Of a stretch of 64,000 nucleotides of DNA, positions 55,045-64,000 are shown one piece after another. The position numbers were made by a program, and so were the translations under genes. The DNA is from Celeribacter litoreus. GTDB taxonomy: Bacteria > Pseudomonadota > Alphaproteobacteria > Rhodobacterales > Rhodobacteraceae. The DNA is taken from assembly GCF_020165855.1 (NCBI RefSeq), contig NZ_JAIUFY010000001.1:1-64000 (forward strand), given 5' to 3'. A model generated the notes under the pieces. That model saw nothing but the letters and a program-made list of their open reading frames with translations. It was not told the origin of the DNA and made no database searches. Numbering within the stretch: position 1 is the stretch's first letter; the number at the start of each line of letters is the position of its first letter.

Positions 55045-55833
55045 TTAAAGATCGAAGGTCGCAAACACCGGCGCGTGGTCGGACGGCTGCTCCCATCCCC
55101 GCGCGTCACGCAGGACACGGCTCCCATGCGCAGCGTTCGAAATGTCCGGCGTGGCCCAGATATGGTCGAGACGACGCCCTTTATCCGCCGCATCCCAATC
55201 CTTCGCGCGATAGGACCACCACGAATATAAGAGCCCCTCGGGAATATCCTGCCGCGTGATATCGACCCAGTTGCCTGCATCCTGCGTCTGGGCGAGATGC
55301 TCAACCTCAATCGGCGTATGCGACACGATTTTCAGGAGTTGCTTGTGGTTCCAGACATCATCCTCACGCGGCGCGATGTTCAGATCGCCCACGAGGATCG
55401 CTTTCTCCGGCGTGTCCGCATGAAACGCGTCGCGCATCTCCGTGAGGTAATCGAGCTTTTGCCCGAACTTTTCGTTGATCTCCCGATCCGGTTTGTCCCC
55501 GCCCGCAGGCACATAGAAGTTGTGGATCGTCACACCGTTCTCCAACTTCCCTGCGATGTGGCGCGCATGGCCCAAGGACGCAAAGTCCTCTGCCCCTGCT
55601 TCAACCATCGGAATTTTCGACAGGATGGCGACGCCGTTGTAGCCCTTCTGGCCCCGCGCAACCATGTGCGTATAGCCAAGCGCCCGAAAGCCATCCATCG
55701 GGATCTTCTCCACCGGCGACTTGCACTCCTGCAAGCACAGCACATCCGGCGCCTCCTCTTCGAGAAGCTTGAGCACAATCGGCTCACGCAGGCGCACGGA
55801 ATTGATGTTCCAGGTGGCAAGGGTAAAGGGCAT
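55045..55833 (-). CDS. xthA: Exodeoxyribonuclease III
   Basis: A 262-residue AP endonuclease/3'-exonuclease for base-excision repair. EEP-fold motifs: LATWNINSVRLR, LQECK (metal Glu), GVAILSK, VGDLNIAPREDDVWNHK (catalytic Asp/Asn), RLDHIWAT and SDHAPVFATFDL at the end. GGAGA before the ATG. It is downstream of the response-regulator gene but separated by a terminator. Confidence 0.94.
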   Translation of the reverse strand: MPFTLATWNINSVRLREPIVLKLLEEEAPDVLCLQECKSPVEKIPMDGFRALGYTHMVARGQKGYNGVAILSKIPMVEAGAEDFASLGHARHIAGKLENGVTIHNFYVPAGGDKPDREINEKFGQKLDYLTEMRDAFHADTPEKAILVGDLNIAPREDDVWNHKQLLKIVSHTPIEVEHLAQTQDAGNWVDITRQDIPEGLLYSWWSYRAKDWDAADKGRRLDHIWATPDISNAAHGSRVLRDARGWEQPSDHAPVFATFDL

Positions 55834-55921
55834 AGGGGTCTCCGCAATAATGTCAGGAAAACCTAGTCACAAATCCCGCGAACCGCCACCGTCCAATCCC
55901 GCACGACCCACACAAAAACGC

Positions 55922-55954
55922 GCACAAAAAAATGCCCGGCACAAAGGCCGGGCA
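55922..55954 (-). terminator. Rho-independent terminator after the response regulator gene
   Basis: TGCCCGGC (55933-55940) pairs perfectly with GCCGGGCA (55947-55954). The minus strand continues with TTTTTTT. It lies 108 bases beyond the regulator's stop and about 90 bases before xthA. Confidence 0.88.
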
Positions 55955-56061
55955 GTCATAGGGACGAGGGACGCACATCATTGCCCCGATGTGCGAGGGG
56001 GCTTTCATCAGTCCAACTCGCGCAGGCCCCCAAAGGTTCCCGCGCAAAACGGATTTTTTCA

Positions 56062-56748
56062 TCACGACGCGAGACGGTACCCACCGGCCTCGGTCACGAG
56101 CAAACGTGCGTTCGAGGGATCGGGCTCAATCTTCTGGCGGAGACGGTAGATGTGGGTCTCAAGCGTGTGGGTGGTCACGCCCGCATTATAGCCCCACACC
56201 TCATGCAACAGGATATCCCGCGGCACGACGCCTTCGGTCGCGCGGTAGAGGAATTTGAGAATGTTGGTCTCTTTTTCCGTCAGGCGGATTTTCTTGTCAT
56301 CTTCGGTAACGAGCATCTTCTGCGCCGGCTTGAACGTATACGGCCCGAGCTGGAACACAGCCGCTTCGGATTGTTCATGCGTGCGAAGCTGTGCGCGGAT
56401 ACGGGCCAGAAGCACAGGGAATTTGAACGGTTTCGTGATGTAGTCGTTCGCACCCGCATCAAGGCCGAGAATCGTATCAGCATCGGTGTCATGACCGGTG
56501 AGCATCAGGATCGGGGACTTCACGCCCGACTTGCGCAGACGTTTACAAAGCTCGCGCCCGTCCGTGTCCGGCAGGCCCACGTCGAGGATCAGAAGATCGT
56601 AATGCGCTTCTTTCGCCTTCTCGACCGCGCTCGCACCGCTGTCCGCTTCGAACACGTCGAAGTCTTCGGTCATCACCAACTGCTCGCTGAGCGCTTCGCG
56701 CAGATCGTCATCATCATCAACCAGCAGAATCTTTTTCAGAGTGGCCAT
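56062..56748 (-). CDS. OmpR/PhoB-family response regulator
   Basis: A 228-residue DNA-binding regulator. The receiver domain (1-120) has the acidic cluster LLVDDDDDLRE, the phosphoacceptor Asp in LILDVGLPDTDG (about 54) and the Lys in ITKPFKFP (about 105). The winged helix (about 130-228) ends ETHIYRLRQKIE...GGYRL. No sensor kinase is adjacent, so it is an orphan; it resembles the essential CenR-type regulators of alphaproteobacteria, but that is only a suggestion. GGAGGT before ATG 56748 sets the start. It is divergent from ribA. Confidence 0.9.
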   Translation of the reverse strand: MATLKKILLVDDDDDLREALSEQLVMTEDFDVFEADSGASAVEKAKEAHYDLLILDVGLPDTDGRELCKRLRKSGVKSPILMLTGHDTDADTILGLDAGANDYITKPFKFPVLLARIRAQLRTHEQSEAAVFQLGPYTFKPAQKMLVTEDDKKIRLTEKETNILKFLYRATEGVVPRDILLHEVWGYNAGVTTHTLETHIYRLRQKIEPDPSNARLLVTEAGGYRLAS

Positions 56749-56827
56749 CACAGAGACCTCCTTTGTTCGTGTATTATCCGTGATGTGCGCCCGAAGTGGC
56801 CCCACGACAAGATTTGCAACAATCGGC

Positions 56828-56841
56828 TCACGCAAGCGTGT
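56828..56841. promoter_or_regulatory. Short inverted repeat between the regulator and ribA
   Basis: CACGC (56829-56833) and GCGTG (56836-56840) flank AA in the divergent promoter region of the response regulator and ribA. It could be a binding site; evidence is weak. Confidence 0.25.
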
Positions 56842-56929
56842 GAAAATCGCGGAGAATGTTTCACTTTATGTCAAATCCCGCTACAGCAGGGGCCTGATAA
56901 TAACGATCTATACGTCAGGATCGACACCG

Positions 56930-58018
56930 ATGAGCCTAGCGCCGAACATTTCCGAACTCATTGCGCGCGCCCGCGCCGACATGCGCATGGGCGTGCCTGT
57001 TGTTCTTTTGTCGAATTCCGGTGCCTCCCTCATCGTCGCCGCCGAAGGCCTTTGCAAAGAGCGTCTGGATGACCTCAAAGAGCTCGGTGCCCCCGTCCTC
57101 GCCATCACGTCCCGCCGCGCCGAAACGCTTTCTGCCCGCGCCTATGATGGCGATCTGGCCCGCCTGAGCCTGCCGAGTGACGCCACGACGGGCTGGATTG
57201 AATCGGTGGCTGATCCCGCCGACGACCTGACCCACCCGATGAAGGGGCCGTTCCGCACGATCCGCGACGGCGACGCGATCCGCGCGCGTGCCGCAATTGC
57301 CCTCGCCAAATCCGCGCGCCTCCTGCCCGCCGCGCTCGTTGTGGACATTCAGGACCCGCTACCCCTCGCCGCATCGCTCGGCCTCTCCACCCTCCGTGTC
57401 GAAGAGGCGCTCCCGCTCATGGCGGACCTCGCGCCGCTCCATGATGTCGTCCACGCCCGCGTGCCTCTGGTCGCGTCGGAAAAGAGCCGCGTCCACGTCT
57501 TCCGCCCAGATGATGGTGAGGAAGAGCACTATGTCGTCGAGATCGGCAAACCGGATCGAAGCAAACCTGTGCTCGCCCGTCTGCACTCTGCCTGTTTCAC
57601 CGGCGACATCTTTGGTTCCCAGAAATGCGACTGTGGCCCGCAGCTCAACGCAGCCTTGGCCCAGATGGGTGAGGAAGGGAGCGGCGTGCTTCTCTATCTC
57701 AATCAGGAAGGTCGCGGCATCGGGCACGCGAACAAGATGCGCGCCTACTCTCTTCAGGATCAGGGCTTCGACACCGTTGAGGCCAACCACCGCCTCGGCT
57801 TTGAAGACGACGAACGCGATTTCCGTATTGGCGCCGCCATTCTCAAGGAGATGGGCTTTTCCTCTGTCCGCCTGCTCACCAACAACCCGAAAAAAATCGC
57901 CCGCATGGAAGATCAGGGGATCAAGGTGACGGAACGCGTGCCGCTCAAGGTCGGTGAGACCCGCTTCAACGAGGCCTATCTCGCCACCAAGGCCCGCAAG
58001 TCCGGGCATCTCCTGTGA
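56930..58018 (+). CDS. ribA: GTP cyclohydrolase II with degenerate N-terminal domain
   Basis: A 362-residue first enzyme of riboflavin synthesis. The C-terminal half (about 165-362) is RibA: zinc cysteines in CFTGDIFGSQKCDCG (about 220-234), the arginine-rich YLNQEGRGIGHANKMRAY and the end NNPKKI. The first ~160 residues look like a RibB (DHBP synthase) fold with its acidic catalytic block replaced by LLSNSGASLIVAAEG, so that activity is probably lost. ATG 56930 begins the domain; the open frame further upstream is promoter. Its stop overlaps the next gene's GTG. Confidence 0.9.
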   Translation: MSLAPNISELIARARADMRMGVPVVLLSNSGASLIVAAEGLCKERLDDLKELGAPVLAITSRRAETLSARAYDGDLARLSLPSDATTGWIESVADPADDLTHPMKGPFRTIRDGDAIRARAAIALAKSARLLPAALVVDIQDPLPLAASLGLSTLRVEEALPLMADLAPLHDVVHARVPLVASEKSRVHVFRPDDGEEEHYVVEIGKPDRSKPVLARLHSACFTGDIFGSQKCDCGPQLNAALAQMGEEGSGVLLYLNQEGRGIGHANKMRAYSLQDQGFDTVEANHRLGFEDDERDFRIGAAILKEMGFSSVRLLTNNPKKIARMEDQGIKVTERVPLKVGETRFNEAYLATKARKSGHLL

Positions 58019-58506
58019 TCAAAGCGACCGACATTGTCGTCACCCGCTGGGGCGCGCGGTTTATGGGGCGGCGCTTTCCCTGTGCGATTGGCAAGGGCGG
58101 AATCACCTCTGACAAACGCGAAGGCGACGGGGCGAGTCCGCGCGGCATCCACCACCTGCCGAGACTCTATTATAGGGCGGACCGGATTCCGGCGCTGACG
58201 GCTGAGAAAATCCGAGTCGGCGATCTGTGGTGCGATGCGGGGGATCACCCCTCTTATAACCACCTCGTCCACGCGCCGTTTTCCGCGAGCCACGAAAAGA
58301 TGCGCCGCGCCGACCGTCTCTATGATCTTGTGCTGATCACCGATTGGAACTGGCCGGATGCGACGCCGGGCAAAGGCTCCGCCATTTTTGTCCACCGCTG
58401 GCGCAAGCCGCGCCACCCGACAGAGGGCTGTGTCGCATTTCGTGCCGATCACCTGCGCTGGATCGCGGAACGGGTGACGCCCGCCACACGCCTTATCATC
58501 CGGTAA
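58015..58506 (+). CDS. L,D-transpeptidase (YkuD)-like protein
   Basis: A 163-residue protein with the YkuD catalytic signature in its C-terminal half: FVHRWRKPRHPTEGCVAF (about 124-141), with His and the nucleophilic Cys. There is no signal peptide, so either it is cytoplasmic or it is exported by another route; its short form is common beside housekeeping genes. It begins with GTG overlapping the ribA stop (GTGA), so it is made by translational coupling. Activity on peptidoglycan is not assured. Confidence 0.78.
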   Translation: MIKATDIVVTRWGARFMGRRFPCAIGKGGITSDKREGDGASPRGIHHLPRLYYRADRIPALTAEKIRVGDLWCDAGDHPSYNHLVHAPFSASHEKMRRADRLYDLVLITDWNWPDATPGKGSAIFVHRWRKPRHPTEGCVAFRADHLRWIAERVTPATRLIIR

Positions 58507-58572
58507 ACGCAACACGCGCGGGGTCCGACACTTGTCCGACACTTAGCCGACGCTGTGCAGACCCCCGTTTTC

Positions 58573-59226
58573 TCAGTGATAATCGCGTTCACCAAAGATC
58601 GCGGAGCCAACCCGCACATGAGTCGCCCCCTGCGCAATCGCGGTCTCAAAATCGCCGGACATCCCCATTGAGAGGCCTTCAAGCCCGTTGCGCACGGCAA
58701 TCTTTTTCAAGAGGGCGAAGTGCAGAGACGGCTCCTCGTCGGCGGGCGGAATGCACATCAGACCCTCAATCGGCAGGCCCAAATCGCGACATTCCTGAAT
58801 GAATTCATCCGCTTCGGCCGGACTCACCCCCGCCTTCTGCGGCTCCTCACCCGTATTCACCTGTATAAAGAGACGCGGACAGTGCCCCATCTCCTCGGCC
58901 AGACGCGCGATGGCTTTAGCGAGCTTTAACCTGTCCACCGTATGGATCACATCAAAGAGGTCCATCGCCTGACGGGCCTTGTTTGTCTGAAGCGGCCCGA
59001 TGAGGTGCAATTCAACACCGTCGAACTTTTCTTTAAACGCAGGCCACTTCCCTGCCGCCTCCTGCACACGGTTTTCTCCGAAAACACGGTGCCCTTCTGA
59101 AAGGACCGCCTCGACCCGCTCATCCGGCTGAACCTTGGAAACCGCGATCAACTGAACACTCTCAGGGGCACGTCCAACCCGAACAGCCTCATCCTTGATA
59201 CGGTTTTTGATCTCCATAAGCCCCAT
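58573..59226 (-). CDS. YggS-family PLP homeostasis protein
   Basis: A 217-residue PLP-binding protein with a TIM-barrel fold like the N-terminus of alanine racemase. The PLP Lys is in IAVSKVQP (about 28) and the phosphate site is GMSGDFETAIAQGATHVRVGSAIFG (two pieces, about 188-212). It has no known enzymatic activity; it buffers PLP. AGGAGG before ATG 59226 sets the start. It is divergent from the porin gene. Confidence 0.92.
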   Translation of the reverse strand: MGLMEIKNRIKDEAVRVGRAPESVQLIAVSKVQPDERVEAVLSEGHRVFGENRVQEAAGKWPAFKEKFDGVELHLIGPLQTNKARQAMDLFDVIHTVDRLKLAKAIARLAEEMGHCPRLFIQVNTGEEPQKAGVSPAEADEFIQECRDLGLPIEGLMCIPPADEEPSLHFALLKKIAVRNGLEGLSMGMSGDFETAIAQGATHVRVGSAIFGERDYH

Positions 59227-59354
59227 ATCTGCCTCCTGTTTCGAACGGACCCACATTCCTTGGTTTATTTACGTCCCATACAACCCACGGGCAACAGGTG
59301 TGTGGCGTCTTTGCATCATTTTTCAGACAGCTTGCCAAGGCGTGGCGCGTTTCC

Positions 59355-59383
59355 TTGACCCAAGCCCAACTTCGGAGCATTCA
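59355..59383 (+). promoter_or_regulatory. Candidate promoter of the porin gene
   Basis: TTGACC (59355-59360) and CATTCA (59378-59383) with 17 bases between. The start would be near 59390, leaving a leader of about 50 bases. The -35 is good and the -10 only fair. Confidence 0.4.
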
Positions 59384-59442
59384 TCTCGCCATGTGTCGGG
59401 TCAGCCGGCATGCCTGATATTTCAAATTCCACGAGGGAAAAA

Positions 59443-60570
59443 ATGAAAAAGATCCTTCTTTCTTCCGCAGCAATCGTCGCATTCGCCGGCGCTGCTTCTG
59501 CAGAAATCACCTGGACCGGCAACGGCACCCTGGGCTACAACGATGACTACGAAGACGGCGTATACGTTGACGTTGACGTTGACATCTCCGCTTCCGCTGA
59601 GCTGAACAACGGCTGGGTCGCAACCATGACCTACGGCCTCGAGCTCGACGACAACGGTGAAGATTTCACCGACGCTGACTTCTCCGCAGACGACAACCTG
59701 ACCCTGTCCCTGTCCAACGACATGATGGCGCTCACCTATGGTGACACCGAGTACGCTGCTGTTTCCTACTGGAACGGCGTGTCCGACATGGCAAACGACG
59801 GCTTCTCCGAAGTTGACGGCGAAGCAGTTCTCAAACTGACCGGCACCATCGGCTCCATCGAAGCTGGCCTGTCCGGCGGTATCTACGAGCGTAACGTTGG
59901 CGCCATCGACGGCGGCGAAGTTTACCAGCTCGGCTTTGGTATGACCACCACCGTTGGCATGGTTGACCTCTCCGTTGCTTACCAGGAAGAAGACACCGAC
60001 GCTGGCACCTTCATCCCGTCGAACGCTGGCTACGGCAACGGCGACTTCAACGGCAACGAAATCTTCGGCCTCTCCGCTGGCTTCGCTCTCGGCGGCGCAG
60101 ACCTGCTCGTTGCTTACGCTTCCGACGAAACCGCTGGCGAAGACTCCCTCGGTCTCTCCGTTGCTTACCCGGTTGGTGCTTACACCCTCGGCGCATACTA
60201 CGTAGCTGAATCCCTCGGCGACGACACCTACGGTGTTTCCGTTGACTACGCAGACGGCCCGATCGTTGCTCGCGCTTACTGGAAAACCATCCAAGGTTCC
60301 GACGAGTACGGCATCGGCGCTGGCTACGACCTCGGCACCGGTCTCGTTGTCTCCGCTGGTTACATCGACGGTGACTCCCTCACCGACGACGACTTCGCAG
60401 GTTACATCGTTGCTGACTACGACCTCGGCGGCGGCGCTTCCTTCATCGCTTCCTTCGCTGACTACACCGGCGACGCAGCAGCCGACATCATCACCGATGA
60501 TATCGACACTGTGACCGGCGGCTACGAACTGCTCTCCGGCACCACGCTGGCTCTGTCCCTGGCCTTCTAA
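59443..60570 (+). CDS. Outer-membrane porin, Asp-rich
   Basis: A 375-residue general porin. Signal peptide about 1-21 (ends ASA), then alternating beta-strands up to the C-terminal aromatic residue in LALSLAF, the outer-membrane assembly signal. It is very acidic, with many Asp and Gly and almost no Lys in the mature part, as in marine alphaproteobacteria. Codon use is narrow (GGC, GAC, GTT, TCC), indicating very high expression. GAGGG precedes ATG 59443. It is followed by a strong UUCG-loop terminator. Confidence 0.9.
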   Translation: MKKILLSSAAIVAFAGAASAEITWTGNGTLGYNDDYEDGVYVDVDVDISASAELNNGWVATMTYGLELDDNGEDFTDADFSADDNLTLSLSNDMMALTYGDTEYAAVSYWNGVSDMANDGFSEVDGEAVLKLTGTIGSIEAGLSGGIYERNVGAIDGGEVYQLGFGMTTTVGMVDLSVAYQEEDTDAGTFIPSNAGYGNGDFNGNEIFGLSAGFALGGADLLVAYASDETAGEDSLGLSVAYPVGAYTLGAYYVAESLGDDTYGVSVDYADGPIVARAYWKTIQGSDEYGIGAGYDLGTGLVVSAGYIDGDSLTDDDFAGYIVADYDLGGGASFIASFADYTGDAAADIITDDIDTVTGGYELLSGTTLALSLAF

Positions 60571-60595
60571 TTTTAGAAGAACAGACACAGTCTTT

Positions 60596-60626
60596 AGGGC
60601 CGTCCTTCGGGGCGGCCCTTTTCTTT
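60596..60626 (+). terminator. Rho-independent terminator of the porin gene
   Basis: A 10-bp stem (60596-60605 with 60610-60619, one T-G pair) and a TTCG tetraloop, followed by TTTTCTTTT. Confidence 0.93.
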
Positions 60627-60697
60627 TGCGTTCTTAAGGCTTGTCCCTTCCCGACGCGGGCGATACGGTTGCCGCAACGTGGAAGAGGGAGCTTTGT

Positions 60698-61261
60698 ATG
60701 TTTCGCGGACCCCATATTTTGGCGCTGGCGTTTGCCATAACGCTTTCTGGTTGTGGCGCTTTTGACGGCCTGAGTTCACTCGGCGATAGCGTCGGCGGCT
60801 CCATCGGCTCCGGCCCCTTCTCTGGCGGCTCGACCGAGACCACCACCGAGGGCGAAACCATCGACGCCAAGTCCACCGGACAAGCGGTCGAACTTCCGAA
60901 TGGTGAAACCATCGTCCTCGAACAGCGCACCAGACGTAAGATTTTCGGCGGCGGTGCGAACACGGTTTCCGACAGCGTTCAGGTCAACAAATACATCTGG
61001 AACGGTGCGCTCGATGTGCTCTCGTTCCTGCCCGTGCAATCCGCCGATCCGTTCACAGGCGTGATCCTCACCGGCTACGGCACGCCCCCGGGTGGCGGCA
61101 CCGCCTATCGTGCCGTGATCAACGTCACCGATCCGGCCCTCGACGCCCGTGCCCTCAACGTATCGCTTTACACACGCAGCGGTCCGGTCAGTCAGGAAAC
61201 CATCACCGCCGTCGAAGATGCCATTCTGACCCGCGCCCGACAGTTGCGCACAGGCGGATAA
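60698..61261 (+). CDS. DUF3576 lipoprotein
   Basis: A 187-residue predicted lipoprotein. Lipobox LSGC with the Cys at residue 19; a Ser/Gly/Thr-rich linker (about 22-55) and a DUF3576 domain (about 70-180; [21 protein letters not shown]). Function unknown; it is conserved in alphaproteobacteria just ahead of leuS and lptE, suggesting an outer-membrane role. GAGGGAG before ATG 60698 sets the start. Confidence 0.87.
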   Translation: MFRGPHILALAFAITLSGCGAFDGLSSLGDSVGGSIGSGPFSGGSTETTTEGETIDAKSTGQAVELPNGETIVLEQRTRRKIFGGGANTVSDSVQVNKYIWNGALDVLSFLPVQSADPFTGVILTGYGTPPGGGTAYRAVINVTDPALDARALNVSLYTRSGPVSQETITAVEDAILTRARQLRTGG

Positions 61262-61314
61262 GTCACGGAAATCCGCCTTCCGTCTGGACCGTGGCGAGAC
61301 AAGACATTATGACG

Positions 61315-61343
61315 ACGCCGGGCCTGTTTGTGCCCGGCGTTTC
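61315..61343 (+). terminator. Hairpin between the DUF3576 gene and leuS
   Basis: ACGCCGGGC (61315-61323) pairs perfectly with GCCCGGCGT (61332-61340). Only TTTC follows, so it may terminate weakly or act as an mRNA stabiliser. Confidence 0.55.
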
Positions 61344-61367
61344 ACATTGACCCCAAGGGATGAACAG

Positions 61368-63930
<2,563 letters not shown>

Positions 63931-63944
<14 letters not shown>

Positions 63945-64000
63945 TCGCCGTAAATTCCTGATTTCCAGCGCCACATTCGGGGCGCTGGCGGGATGCGGTT
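63931..64000 (+). CDS. lptE: Start of a lipoprotein gene, probably lptE (cut by the window edge)
   Basis: The first 23 codons of a gene whose ATG overlaps leuS by 14 bases. The N-terminus reads as a lipoprotein signal: Arg-Arg-Lys, a hydrophobic stretch and lipobox LAGC with Cys at residue 22. In alphaproteobacteria leuS is normally followed by the LPS-assembly lipoprotein LptE and holA; the name rests on this context, since the mature part is outside the window. Confidence 0.7.

Noticed and set aside
59422-60588. 388-codon Val/Gly-rich frame opposite the porin
   Set aside because: Produced by the narrow codon use of the porin. It has no stop in this frame by bias alone.

Overview
The window is ordinary, gene-dense bacterial chromosome from an alphaproteobacterium, most probably the Rhodobacterales/Roseobacter group. 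The evidence is the high GC content with strong codon-position bias and several family-typical arrangements: an rsmB–heparinase–purH–lspA–lipoprotein–M16 peptidase run, DinB with an N-terminal zinc ribbon, a MutL with the endonuclease motif, a GTP cyclohydrolase II with a degenerate N-terminal domain, DUF3576 and DUF3775 proteins, SDHAF4 (DUF1674), and an Asp-rich porin. I see no prophage, insertion sequence, integrase or CRISPR array. About 62 protein genes, one tRNA and a set of convincing terminators can be supported. Genus cannot be decided from this sequence.

Layout. 1-326: AT-rich left edge of unknown role. 327-3478 (minus): msrQ, msrP (periplasmic methionine sulfoxide repair) and a membrane-anchored glutamate-synthase-like FMN/Fe-S protein. 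3630-7181 (minus): clpB with a sigma-32 type promoter, and a sulfotransferase. 7299-12197: pyrF, a small membrane protein, a Nudix–NfeD–SPFH operon, dinB, and an N-formylglutamate-amidohydrolase family protein. 12251-12686: tRNA-Val(GAC) and rpmJ behind an attenuator-like leader. 12699-17575 (minus): MFS transporter, DUF3775, rmuC, mutL. 17632-26113 (minus): two M16 peptidases, a lipoprotein, lspA, purH, a heparinase II/III protein, rsmB. 26160-39069 (mostly plus): SDHAF4, dapB (minus), rbfA–truB, an amidoligase–glutaminase pair with DUF1643, an acidic secreted protein (minus), DUF5665, rpsO, a GT-C type membrane protein, putP, a CZB protein (minus), pnp.

39257-46241: two tail-to-tail sulfotransferases, 1-Cys peroxiredoxin, an RluA-type pseudouridine synthase with free-methionine sulfoxide reductase, a STAS/HATPase switch pair, hspQ, an AEC carrier, a transglycosylase-like lipoprotein, lolA. 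46342-54987: ftsK, dapC-like aminotransferase, amidase, UbiH-type hydroxylase, Trm112, LON-domain protein, thioredoxin-TPR co-chaperone. 55045-64000: xthA, an OmpR-family regulator, ribA, a YkuD-type protein, a YggS-type protein, porin, DUF3576 lipoprotein, leuS and the start of a lipoprotein gene, probably lptE.

How the genes work together. Translation and RNA maturation (rbfA, truB, rpsO, pnp, rsmB, rpmJ, leuS, tRNA-Val), envelope biogenesis (lspA, lolA, lptE, porin, M16 pair, transglycosylase, SPFH/NfeD), proteostasis and oxidative repair (clpB, hspQ, CnoX-like protein, MsrPQ, fRMsr, peroxiredoxin) and DNA repair or segregation (mutL, dinB, xthA, rmuC, ftsK) dominate. The least understood stretch is 28711-36504, where eight accessory genes separate truB from rpsO and rpsO from pnp. 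It holds an amidoligase–glutaminase pair that could form a small peptide- or metabolite-amidation system. The most notable non-coding signals are the tRNA-Val leader, the inverted repeats upstream of the DUF3775 gene, and a repeated tag that follows two terminators.
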